Shown here piece by piece: positions 39,305 through 48,562 of a DNA stretch of 64,000 bases; position 1 is the first letter of the stretch, and the number at the start of each line of letters is the position of its first letter. Position numbers and translations under genes: made by a program. The stretch is from Leishmania infantum JPCM5 (taxonomy: Eukaryota; Euglenozoa; Kinetoplastea; Trypanosomatida; Trypanosomatidae), in the NCBI RefSeq assembly GCF_000002875.2, contig NC_009420.2, positions 1,774,951 through 1,838,950 on the forward strand, given 5' to 3'. The notes under the pieces were generated by a model, which searched no databases, was not told the origin of the DNA, and saw nothing but the letters and a program-made list of their open reading frames with translations.

Positions 39305-42283
39305 ATGAACATCCACATATCCGGGAATCTGAGCAAACCGACCGTGATCTTTGTCGCCGGATGGCCAGACACCTGTGATGTCTTCCGTGACAACGTCATG
39401 GCCACTTTGGCCACGGACTACCGTATTGTTGGAGTGACCTTGCCCGGATTCGACGACGAGCATCCGTTTCTGGAAGAGCTGCGCAAGCGAGGCGACGCAG
39501 AAGGGCTGAATCAGCTGGGGAAACTGCGGGGCGGGGGCAGCGGGGTATCAACCGCGTGCACGGCAACTGGGTCCACGTGGATGAGCACGCTTTCGCCGAT
39601 GCGATTCCTCACCTCCGCCGGCGCTGCCCCGCAACCAAACGACAGCAGCAGCCGCGGTGGCGGGGCATGCGCGAGAACACCGCTGCAGGCATTCGGCCTT
39701 CCCTGTCGCTGCGCCGCATTAGAGCCTTTCCGCACCTCGTGGAAGGGCCACAGCTTCCAGGATCTCGTGACGCTGCTCGAAATCGCGGTGGACACAGCCA
39801 TGGAAACGTGTAACTACTGCCCAACTGTGAGGTCGCCCATCTCTGCGGAGGCGCAGGCGAGCGCGAGACGCAGCGGCGGCGGCGAAAGCGAGGCATCAGA
39901 GCCCGCCACCGATGCGTTCGCGGCTCACCAGTTGCCACCCACATACACTCGGCCAGTGCTAATCGCGCACGACTGGGGGTGCTTGTTGGCCTACGAGCTA
40001 CTCCTTGCCCGGCCAAGGCTCTTCTCTCGCATCGTCGCCCTCGATGTCGGCGCGTACTGTTTTGAAAGCGACGCCGCTCACGTTGAACGCATGTGCGCTT
40101 TGGTATCCGGGCAAGGCAAGGGCACGCCAGCCGACATGGCCCGCAGCCCTTTTGCAGCAGCAGAGGCGCAAGCCGCGGTAAACAAGGAAAAGGCTGCGAA
40201 TTCATCCGCTTCTGGGCGGGAGGTGGACGCTATCGCTCAGACTACTACAGCCACCTGCGATCCAAACTTGGCTCAGCGAGGACGAATAGTGCCGGCAGCT
40301 GGCGCCGCCCCGACCCTCACGCTGCTTCGAAGACAGAGTACCTCGCCCCTGGACGCTGCGCCGGCCCTGTCGACGCTGCCGCAGATGCGCAGCGGTCCTT
40401 CCACTCCAGGGACAAAGCGCTCTCTCGCTTTGCAGTACGCCATCCGCCGGCGCAGGGGCGCCGCTCTACCGCAGCGTGCTGAGGCGCGCAAAAGGCTTTT
40501 CATTGTCCTCTACCAGTTTTTTTTGATCGCATGTGAGCTGTTTGTGCCCCATCGCCTGGCGCGCTGGCTGGTGGGGTGGTTTGCGAGCGTCTCCGGGCGA
40601 CCCTCCTACTCGTACGACCCACAGATGGTGGTTACGCCGACGATGGAGCTGCTGAACCACACTCTCAACGCACAGTTCTTTGCGCGACACCCCCTCGCTG
40701 TGGAAAACCGGGGCGCTCTGCAGCTGCCCATGCTACTGCAGACGGAGGAGACCAAAGGCTCTCCATCATCTTCAGCAGCAGCAGTAGCTACTGTGGAGGC
40801 GGGCTACTGCAAGAGCAAGGGACCTGCGCAGGCAACGGCCGCCGGTTGGAAGATCATGCTCATCCCGTATCTGGAGAAGATGTCCGTGACAGCCTTCCGA
40901 GGCAGCGCAACGTCTGGCAATCAGGGTCAGCTGCAGTCGAATGGCCGACCCCTGTCCAAACGTGGGGTCTGCGAGGCCTTTGAAGGAAACTGCGGCACGA
41001 TTCGCAAGTCCACGCATTCTGGGCGGGCACAGCGGCACAGGCTCTACGGCGACTCGTCGACAGACAGCTGCGCAAGCGTTGATGGGATGGGCGACAATTT
41101 GGAGGGTGACGGTGTTGCTGGCCGAAGCGGTACCACGTTTGACAAGAAGAACCCGACAGACGACGCGCACGTCGTCTTCTCATCGTACGCGAAGGGGGCT
41201 GACATGGTGTTCGATGAGTGGAAGTCGCTCGCCGCCGGCACGCGCGGCATCGTCGATGAGGGCCCAAGCGGTCTCGGCAGCAGCGGCGAACTTGACCCGT
41301 ACACCTCTGTCAAGGGCATCGCTGCACCCGTGTGGGTCACCGAGGATCCGCTCACTCTGACAGGCGCGCAGAGCTTCATGGAGACGAACAGGGCAACAGG
41401 GGTGGGCAGCAAGGACGTCAGTTTCTTGATGGCTGCCGACGGCACCTTTGCGGGCGACGGCAGTCGCGCTGACACTTTCGGCGTCTCTTCTAGCACTGGT
41501 GCAAGACAAATGCACGTGGCAAAGCGGCGCCTCTTCTACCAGGCCGTCGTCTTTCCACCGTTGAATAGCGTCGCCACCGGGTCGTCGTCGACGTCGTTTT
41601 ACGGCGACCTCGACGATGGCGACTCAGATCGCAGCTCTGTCGGGCCACGCTCGACAGTGCTGAGCCGACTACGCAAGTCGAACCGCACCTCTCCGCTGCG
41701 TCCTGCTGTGCCGGTGCACGCGTCGCCCTGGCACTCGTGGATCTACCTCCGATTCTGGTTGGGGACGTTCGTGCTGCGCCTCGTAGCGCTGGTGTCGTGG
41801 CTCCTTGGTGAAAAGCCGTCCATGCAACCGTCATCTGTGCCGGGCGAAGGCATGGCAGCCTCGAGTGCCACCGGCGCTGCGAGCAGGGCGTCATCGAATG
41901 TCATGACCACAGCGATGACTACAATATATCGTCGACTGCCTGCTACGCCCTCACTCGCTGCAGATGTTTCTACTCTGCCGGGGAATGGCGACGTCGTGCT
42001 GCAGCCAAAGAGCCACGCGCCGCTAGTCACACAGCGCTACTTTGTGCCGCTGCCGATTCCTATTCTCTTTATGTACGGCGGCGAGAAGCGCGTCATGTTT
42101 CACGCCGACCACTGGTGCTCGTACATACGTCAGTATCAGCGGCCGCGTGACGGGATTTCCGATGTGGTTGAGGTACAGGGTGGCGGGCACTGGTTCTTCG
42201 CTGAGAAGAAGTATCAAAAGAAAGTGGCAGATCGCATCGCCGAATTCCTCGCGGCAGAGCCAACGACGCCGTATGAAGTCTGA
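39305..42283 (+). CDS. Epoxide-hydrolase-like alpha/beta hydrolase with giant insertions
   Basis: This 992-aa protein has its hydrolase core in two halves. The first contains VIFVAGWPDTCDVF near residue 15, corresponding to the HGxP oxyanion loop but with Ala in place of His. It then has YRIVGVTLPGFD near 40-50 and the nucleophile elbow IAHDWGCLLAYELLL with Asp223, typical of epoxide hydrolases and haloalkane dehalogenases. The second half is at the C-terminus: PIPILFMYGGEKRVMF near 917 and catalytic VQGGGHWFF with His962. About 700 residues separate the two. They include Ser/Ala/Gly-rich stretches and hydrophobic segments near 400-425 and 815-840 that may dip into a membrane, replacing the usual helical cap. 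Family members are normally 300-450 aa. The start is the first ATG after a dense pyrimidine tract. Substrate is unknown, and the altered oxyanion loop makes activity uncertain. Confidence 0.75.
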   Translation: MNIHISGNLSKPTVIFVAGWPDTCDVFRDNVMATLATDYRIVGVTLPGFDDEHPFLEELRKRGDAEGLNQLGKLRGGGSGVSTACTATGSTWMSTLSPMRFLTSAGAAPQPNDSSSRGGGACARTPLQAFGLPCRCAALEPFRTSWKGHSFQDLVTLLEIAVDTAMETCNYCPTVRSPISAEAQASARRSGGGESEASEPATDAFAAHQLPPTYTRPVLIAHDWGCLLAYELLLARPRLFSRIVALDVGAYCFESDAAHVERMCALVSGQGKGTPADMARSPFAAAEAQAAVNKEKAANSSASGREVDAIAQTTTATCDPNLAQRGRIVPAAGAAPTLTLLRRQSTSPLDAAPALSTLPQMRSGPSTPGTKRSLALQYAIRRRRGAALPQRAEARKRLFIVLYQFFLIACELFVPHRLARWLVGWFASVSGRPSYSYDPQMVVTPTMELLNHTLNAQFFARHPLAVENRGALQLPMLLQTEETKGSPSSSAAAVATVEAGYCKSKGPAQATAAGWKIMLIPYLEKMSVTAFRGSATSGNQGQLQSNGRPLSKRGVCEAFEGNCGTIRKSTHSGRAQRHRLYGDSSTDSCASVDGMGDNLEGDGVAGRSGTTFDKKNPTDDAHVVFSSYAKGADMVFDEWKSLAAGTRGIVDEGPSGLGSSGELDPYTSVKGIAAPVWVTEDPLTLTGAQSFMETNRATGVGSKDVSFLMAADGTFAGDGSRADTFGVSSSTGARQMHVAKRRLFYQAVVFPPLNSVATGSSSTSFYGDLDDGDSDRSSVGPRSTVLSRLRKSNRTSPLRPAVPVHASPWHSWIYLRFWLGTFVLRLVALVSWLLGEKPSMQPSSVPGEGMAASSATGAASRASSNVMTTAMTTIYRRLPATPSLAADVSTLPGNGDVVLQPKSHAPLVTQRYFVPLPIPILFMYGGEKRVMFHADHWCSYIRQYQRPRDGISDVVEVQGGGHWFFAEKKYQKKVADRIAEFLAAEPTTPYEV

Positions 42284-43963
42284 CGCGACGTGCATGGGCG
42301 TTGCAGCGCGTCTGGGAAGACTCCGCCACGAGCTCACGGTCCGATCGCTTTCTTGAGTACGGGTGAGGAGTTCATTGCTTTTCGACTGCGCTTCTGCTAA
42401 GCACCGACTGCGGCACTTGTCTTTCTGCACTCATCTATCTTATGCATGACGCCGCGCCATTACCTGCGTTTCCGCGTGCGTTTACTTCCGTCTTCTCGCA
42501 CACGAACGCGCTCTCACGTGCGCGTCGTCTTCGCCAGCACAACGCCCTCTGTGAACTTTGCCTCCTAGAGGTTGTGCTTCAACGCATCTCTACGTGGGCA
42601 CGCTGCGTGTCAAATGTGCGTCACGGCCTTCATTCTTTTTCTGTTTTTTTTTCTTTTTGTTTCTTTGGTGCTCCTGCCCGCCCTGATGACGCCGGCCACC
42701 TCAGCGCGTGGTATCGGCGTCGAGCGCCCAGGCTTTCTGGAGAAGCGGCGAGGCTGCCGCCTACTTCTGGGCACGGCTGGCGGACGCTTGGTGTCGGTGG
42801 GCAGGCTCGGTGCCGCTCTGTGCGGGGGAGACTTGCTACCATGATGATGCTTGTACCAGCTCCCCAGGAAGCACGCCAAGGACGCGGCACGTATTGGAGA
42901 GCAAGAGGCACGCCGATCAGCCCCACAGCACATGCCTGCGAAGCGCACGGCACCTCCGACGTCCCGGGCGGGTGGGCTGGCGAGGCCCGGGTGCCGGCAG
43001 CATGACGAGAGCAGCCCGAATCAACGCAGCGAGTCCTCCAGACGCCCATGTGGAGTGTCGCCACACGGTGGCACGGGAGTGCGCGGCGCGAGGCAACGGG
43101 GTGCGAAGGATGGCCCGCAGGCAGCGGTGCGCAGGGTCTCGGAGGGCCCTGGCCTGAGAGGCTGGCCGACGTTGTCCGTGAGCTCACCCGGTGCGCGCGT
43201 AGCTGACGCCTCGCCTGTTGGCCGGCACGACGGGCACCACGGCTTCCGCCCTCGAGCGGGGGACCCTTGGCGGCGGCGTGCTTTGGGTGAAGGCGTGCAG
43301 GCTACCCGCGTCTGCGTCTGGCGCGGATCGGGCAGCACGCCGCCGGCGGAGGGACCGAGAGGGGCAGGACGGGGAGAGCTGGTTAGACGCGTGGCCTGAT
43401 TCGATGACAGGGGCTGGGCGGGCGCGTCCCAGAGGGCCTGGATGCCGCGGCGGTGCGGCAGCGGTGGTGGAGCTGTGGCTGGGTGTGCGTATATTCTGTT
43501 GCCCTGTACTTGGTCGAATATGGACATGCTGACGAGAAGCGAAGAAGTTTGGGATTTGGTGAGGGAGAGCTGCCTCCAGCGGGGTCCTTGCGAGATCGCG
43601 CAGCACAGCGATATTTTTTTGACCTTTTTGTTTTTGGTGCTGTTTATCATTCTCGGGTCTGTGGCTGGTCGCCCGGCAGCGCACGCCCGTGAAGTGTACG
43701 GAACGATTGTTAAATAGAATGCTGCTACCCTTAGCAAAGGGCACTGCAGCGGCGCTTCACACCACGAGAGGTAATCTTCGAATGGTGGGAAACGTCGCCG
43801 AACTACAAGAGACTCGAGTGGTCTCGAGGCGAGCGGCGTAGTGCACACACGTGTTTTGAACGGTATCTTGTGGAAGAGGGGCTTTGCAGGTTTCTTTCCC
43901 CCTGACATCTCAAGCGCACCTCCCTGATGCAAACTCACTGTTTCGGTGTCTGTACTTCTTTGA
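42284..43963 (+). other. Intergenic region carrying a SIDER-like element
   Basis: No gene is seen. About half is the G+C-rich element listed separately (about 42680-43490). The flanks are ordinary pyrimidine-rich spacer. A T-rich stretch at about 43611-43650 and later AG sites could serve the WDR55 gene. Confidence 0.5.
42680..43490 (+). mobile_element. SIDER-like degenerate retroposon (ingi/L1Tc-related)
   Basis: This block is sharply more G+C-rich than the spacer around it. Near its 5' side it contains CCGGCCACCTCAGCGCGTGG (42692-42711), which resembles the start of the conserved 79-base signature of ingi/L1Tc retroposons as I remember it. Position in a 3' UTR/intergenic slot, lack of a coherent reading frame and non-coding composition fit the Leishmania SIDER family, which are extinct, truncated elements of about 0.5 kb linked to mRNA turnover. 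The block is longer than one typical SIDER, so two fused copies are possible. Ends are approximate; no clear poly-A tail or target-site duplication was found. Confidence 0.55.
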
Positions 43964-46306
43964 ATGCCACGGTATTACCCTTTTGAAGGCTTGGAGGAGG
44001 TTTTCGGTGCCGACCGACTGCTAACGTGCGGCCTTCATGGAGCATTCTGGAAGGCTGGCCTCATCAACGTTCTTCCCTTTTTTCTTCCGACACTCTCTGA
44101 TACTCAGCGACGTCAGCAGGCGATGGAACTCGACCACCTCAAGGACGATGTCCTCATGGGTGACACGAACGAGGTCACGGTACCGGCGGCGATCGTAGCC
44201 TCGGCCCCGGTGCTTGATATGGGCTTCCATCCAAGGCTCCCGATCATGGCGGCTGGCCTCGTCACCGGCGAAGTTGAAATCTACAAGCGCAAGAGCGTCG
44301 ATGAGATGGTGAAGATACCCTTACAAAACGATTTCTCATCATGGATCTTCTCCGGGCAGTACCGCGAGGACGAAGTGGTGATGAATTACCATCATCAAAA
44401 TATGTTGATGCACCCCTCTGGCAGCGTCTCGTCGATGGAGTTCACCGACGATGGCAACTACCTCGTTAGCGCCAGCGGTGATCGCACGATATCAGTGATG
44501 GACTGTGTCTCACTCCGCCTTGTCATCCACATTCCGGATGAGGAGGTGCGTGCCCGCACGGCGGGCAAGAAGAAGCTGAACTCCATGAACAAAAAGAACG
44601 ATCCGACTGCGAAAAGCGGAAAGACGACACGGAAGAAGACAGCGGCCGCGGGGCGCAGCAGCCGCAGTGGCCCTACTGTGCCGGTGAACCCGCACAAATA
44701 CGGCATCTCCTCTCTCAACGTCTGCGATGAGAATCTCATAGCAACAGGAGACGACGACGGGCTTATCGCGGTATGGGACATGCGCGAGCGGAGGCCTGTG
44801 TATGTGTACCACGAGCACGGCGACTACGTGTCGCAGCTGTGCTACTTCACAGACGCCCAAGAACTCGTTTCCAGCAGCGGCGACACGTGTCTCGGCGCCT
44901 ACGACATGCGCGCCGGCAAAGTTCGTGACTTCAGTGTACGCCGAAAGGACGAGCTAAACTGCTTTGCCTTCATCAATAGTAGTGGCGTCAGCAACGCGAC
45001 TTTCATCCCGAGTATTGTGTGCGGTACACCTCACGGCGGACTGCCGCTATGGAAGTACGGCTCGTGGGCTCGTCCGTACGACGTGATGGACCGCCACCCC
45101 GCAGAGTGCGAGGCCATCATATCTTTTCACGGCGAGAGCACCTCCTTCAACCACAACCTCATCCTGACCGGCGCGTGTGATGGACTAGTGCGGGTGCTGC
45201 AGATGTATCCGGTGCGGCGCAATCTCTGCCAGCTGAGCGCACGCGACTACACCTACTCTCACTCGAGCGTTCTCGGGAACCAGAGCAGTAGCGGTAGGCA
45301 CCAGCAACAAGGCAGCTACGTGGTGCGTCGCGCACGGGGGCAGGAGACGATCAGCCGCATGCGCGTGTCACACGACGCGAACCTGCTTGCCGTCAGCGGC
45401 TCGGACAACATTATTGACTTCGTCGACATCGCTTTCATGAACGACGAGGCGGAGCTGGATCAGCTCCGCGGTCGCGCGGAGCAGCACCATCTGCGCACCC
45501 TGCGCGAACTCGACCGCGAGTTGGAAGAAGAAGAGAAGCGCGAAGGTCGTCTTCTGGAAGGCCGTGGAGCCGACGGTGAAGGCGGCGAAAACGACGTCGA
45601 CGAAGCGAGCAGCGTCCCGTCCAGCAGCAACGCTTCGTCTCAGCCAAGCGAGGACAGCGACACCGATGTCAAGACGGAGGCCGACGTGCAGACGAGGCTG
45701 GCCTGGCGCGAGGTGCTGCGACAGAGGTTTGCGAAGATTGGCGTTGCGCAAAAGAAGCGCGCCCATTTCGACGGCAGCAGCGACAATGATGACGATGGTG
45801 GAACTCCAGCTGCGAAGAAGAAAGCGTCAGAGAAGGCCCCGCAGAGATCTGACGTGAGAGGGCAGAAAACAGCCAAGTCCAGGGAAAGTGTCGCCGCATC
45901 AATACGGCCGCCCTCTTCAGACACCGGTGCATCTCTGCCCTCAAAGGTCTCCAGACGTGTAGACAGTGTTATGTCAGGCACCGGCAGGTCATGCAATCAA
46001 GAGGCGCTCAAGAAGAAGAGGCAGGCCCCCGTCGAGGCCTCCGCGTTGTCGGCCACTATGGTAGCTACGGACGCCGCCAACACGAACCCTCCCTCCGCGG
46101 CAGCTTCTTGTGTTGCAGCGGTGGAGTCGATGGACTCGATGGAGGTGTACCGGACGGAGCGGCAAAAGAAGCGTGAGCGTGCCGCAGCGGCCCGCTGGCT
46201 AAAGGAGGAGCGCCGGAAGAAGATCAACTTTACCTATGAGAAGCGCCGCAGACGCGTGGGTGGCTTTTTCGGTGACATGGTGAACCTAGACGACCATGGC
46301 GGGTAA
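43964..46306 (+). CDS. WDR55: WDR55/Jip5-like WD40 protein, 60S ribosome biogenesis
   Basis: The protein has 780 aa from the first ATG. A later in-frame ATG at 44124 (MELDHLKDDVLMGD) would remove 53 residues that look unlike the family and may be the true start. The WD40 propeller begins with APVLDMGFHPRLPIMAAGLVTGEVEIY near 80-106, the WDR55/Jip5 opening, and continues with LIATGDDDGLIAVWDMR near 259-275. IVCGTPHGGLPLWKYGSWARPYDVMDRHP near 349-377 and ILTGACDGLVRVLQMYP near 401-417 complete the match. Two insertions are evident: a Lys/Arg-rich loop near 200-240 and a charged, disordered C-terminal 250 residues ending in basic YEKRRRRVGGFFGDM. WDR55/Jip5 is a nucleolar factor for rRNA processing and 60S assembly; the same is inferred here. 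Confidence 0.85.
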   Translation: MPRYYPFEGLEEVFGADRLLTCGLHGAFWKAGLINVLPFFLPTLSDTQRRQQAMELDHLKDDVLMGDTNEVTVPAAIVASAPVLDMGFHPRLPIMAAGLVTGEVEIYKRKSVDEMVKIPLQNDFSSWIFSGQYREDEVVMNYHHQNMLMHPSGSVSSMEFTDDGNYLVSASGDRTISVMDCVSLRLVIHIPDEEVRARTAGKKKLNSMNKKNDPTAKSGKTTRKKTAAAGRSSRSGPTVPVNPHKYGISSLNVCDENLIATGDDDGLIAVWDMRERRPVYVYHEHGDYVSQLCYFTDAQELVSSSGDTCLGAYDMRAGKVRDFSVRRKDELNCFAFINSSGVSNATFIPSIVCGTPHGGLPLWKYGSWARPYDVMDRHPAECEAIISFHGESTSFNHNLILTGACDGLVRVLQMYPVRRNLCQLSARDYTYSHSSVLGNQSSSGRHQQQGSYVVRRARGQETISRMRVSHDANLLAVSGSDNIIDFVDIAFMNDEAELDQLRGRAEQHHLRTLRELDRELEEEEKREGRLLEGRGADGEGGENDVDEASSVPSSSNASSQPSEDSDTDVKTEADVQTRLAWREVLRQRFAKIGVAQKKRAHFDGSSDNDDDGGTPAAKKKASEKAPQRSDVRGQKTAKSRESVAASIRPPSSDTGASLPSKVSRRVDSVMSGTGRSCNQEALKKKRQAPVEASALSATMVATDAANTNPPSAAASCVAAVESMDSMEVYRTERQKKRERAAAARWLKEERRKKINFTYEKRRRRVGGFFGDMVNLDDHGG

Positions 46307-47181
46307 GAAAACGTCGCTGTCGCATAAAGAGTAAGAGAGGCAGGGGGTGGGGGGCCCCGCTCTTCTTTTTTTTTTCTTTTGTGCACCGCTCGGTCTGAGC
46401 TGGTGGTAGTCCGTGTCCTTTGGTACTAATCTGATATGCGCGTAAGTCGTGGCCGAGGTGGGCTGCACCCCAGAATTTTCTTTTGCTCTTGTGCAATATG
46501 CCGTAGGACCACAAAAAGGAGCTAGGCAGGGAGCATGCGAATGACACACCTGATGCCCTTGTATTTGGACGGCAACTGCACCCTGGCCTTCAAGGACGAA
46601 AAACGGTACGCGGCACCAACATGAAACCGAAAACGTCATGCGTGCCGAGTATCGGCACAACACATCGTACTAGCGCACAACGAAGGAGCTAGACACCACT
46701 GTGATGCCACTGAGGGACCATGCGTAGCTGCACCGTCTCACTACAGTCCATGTCTGTGCTGTTCCCATTTTCGCCAAACGCGAGCATCAGCGACGAAAAG
46801 TACTACATTCGCTCGCCTCTAGGGCTATAGTGCCTCTCGTTTCGCAAGACGATGTTGGCTTACACACATTCCGCTGTCGTGTGTGCGCCGTGTCTGCCGT
46901 GGCCACGTGCACTGCCGCACACCCGCTTCCTGTGCTTGGGTGGCCTAAGCGATCTCTGCTAAGGCTCTCTACAAGCCGGCCGCAGAAGGTTTTCTCCGCA
47001 TTGTAGCAAAAAGGTATCCATCAATCCCCTATCTCGGTACCTTTCACTTGCACGATCGTTTATGGCTATCCTCTACGAAGCCAAGTGCGAAGCACCGGTC
47101 CCTGTGGTGTCACTCACTTCGGCACTCCTTTCCATGTAGCATTTTGTTGTTGTTTTCGCGGAAACTCTACTGTGGTTTGTC
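46307..47181 (+). other. Intergenic region
   Basis: No gene is seen. It contains a G-run (46344-46353) and a T-run (about 46365-46379) just after the WDR55 stop, then mixed sequence. A T-rich patch at about 47140-47160 precedes the next gene. Confidence 0.5.
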
Positions 47182-47673
47182 ATGCCTCTTCTCCCCGCCT
47201 CCAAAGGAAAGGACGCCGCTGCGGCACCCAAGAAAAAAGTGCACCCGCCGGAGCCCTGCGGCTGCGGTGTGGACACGTATCGTGCACCCCCTAAAGGAAA
47301 GAAAACACCCCCTGTTATCGTACACCATCCCGGCTGTGCGTACCAGCGCACCACATGCGACGCCTATCCTCATCTCCCGCGGTGCACGACGTGCCAAGAG
47401 CCGTGCAAGTTTTGCCTCGGCAAGAATCGCTGGTGCCCCCACTGCTACGAGAAGCAGTGCACGTTCCGGTACAAGCGCGTTGTCATTGGCGTAGAGCCGT
47501 TGACCGGCGCTGATGTGGGACCTGGCAAAGGTGAGCTGGCATCGTCCCTCGGCCGCCGCGGCACCTCACGACGCCGCACTACGGTGCGCTTGGTGGACGA
47601 GAAGCGCAAGGCAGCCAGCATGCAACGCAGCACCTCTGCGCAGCGACGAGGCACGAACGTTGCGGTGAGTTGA
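47182..47673 (+). CDS. Small Cys/His-rich (putative zinc-binding) protein, function unknown
   Basis: This 163-aa protein has eleven cysteines and several histidines concentrated between about residues 26 and 94. They are arranged as CGC, then HHPGC, TTC, RCTTC, EPCKFC, RWCPHC and KQC, suggesting two or three treble-clef or ribbon-type zinc sites. The N-terminus is Lys/Ala-rich and the C-terminal 60 residues are basic and Ser/Thr/Arg-rich (RRGTSRRRTTVRL), consistent with nucleic-acid or ribosome contact, though this is only compositional. I do not recognise the family. Third-position GC is high and the start is the first suitable ATG. A metal-binding structural protein is the safest description. 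Confidence 0.75.
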   Translation: MPLLPASKGKDAAAAPKKKVHPPEPCGCGVDTYRAPPKGKKTPPVIVHHPGCAYQRTTCDAYPHLPRCTTCQEPCKFCLGKNRWCPHCYEKQCTFRYKRVVIGVEPLTGADVGPGKGELASSLGRRGTSRRRTTVRLVDEKRKAASMQRSTSAQRRGTNVAVS

Positions 47674-48562
47674 ACCTCGAAATCACTGTGAACACATCCA
47701 CTGAGTCTCTTTTTGGTGCGAGAACGCGTCTCTCAGCAACAACCAGACGGCGAGTGAGAAGGGGAGCGACTTTATGTACATTAGTGTTTCAGATGCTGTC
47801 GGTGTCGTGTGCCGGCGACGCTGACCCACGGTGATGGGAGGGGCAGGCCCACTGATTGCTCTCGCCGTCTACCGCTTGCGCGTGTCTGTGTTGTGCACAC
47901 GAGGACACGGCTGTACTGATACCTTGCTCGTCGCCACGACATTTCTTTCCTTGTTCGCCCTCTCTTGCTCGTTTTGCACACTTGCCTGTTGAACTTGTTC
48001 GTCGGATTACCTCGACGTTCTTGTCGAAACCACCACAGCCCCCATTCACGTCCTCTGGCGCTTTCCGTCTGGTGTGGAGCGTGCGTCGGCACACTTCGGC
48101 ATGTCGTGAAGAAACGATGCTCTCCCTTTCTCTCTCTGATGGTGACGATGGTCGAGCATCGCGAGATCGTCGCCAGCTCCATCAAAGGTGATGCACTCTT
48201 TTCTCCCAACGATGCAACGACACCCACCCTGAGTGGAGGATGCGTGTGGGGCTGGAGCGGGTCTGCGCGCCTGCAGCGCCGTCCCCCTTGACGACGATAT
48301 CTGCGACCTTGACGAATATGCTGCATCCCTGGTCCTTTTCGGTTCCTCACCTGGGAACTGGGCTTATCCTTTTCCCTTTTCCGGCGTCTCCTTCTTTTCG
48401 CATATGCGCGGATGTCCACACACACACACACACACATATCAGAGCGCCGTAACCACAGGGCGGGCACTGCTGTGGATGAGAGCAGGGGGCACTTGACTGA
48501 TCACGTTCTTCGTGTCTCCAAAGCAGCAACTTCTCAGCACACCTGTTTTTCACGAAAAGAAT
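47674..48562 (+). other. Intergenic region
   Basis: No gene is seen. C/T-rich sequence occupies about 47880-48170 and a (CA)n repeat lies at 48417-48436. Candidate acceptors for the reductase gene lie in the last 50 bases (several AG after C/T-rich stretches). Confidence 0.5.
48417..48436 (+). repeat. (CA)n microsatellite
   Basis: About ten CA units, about 130 bases upstream of the reductase start. Confidence 0.9.

Noticed and set aside
42630..43187. Open frames of 149-186 codons on both strands in the SIDER-like block
   Set aside because: High GC removes stop codons on both strands; the frames are mutually overlapping and no protein pattern is seen.
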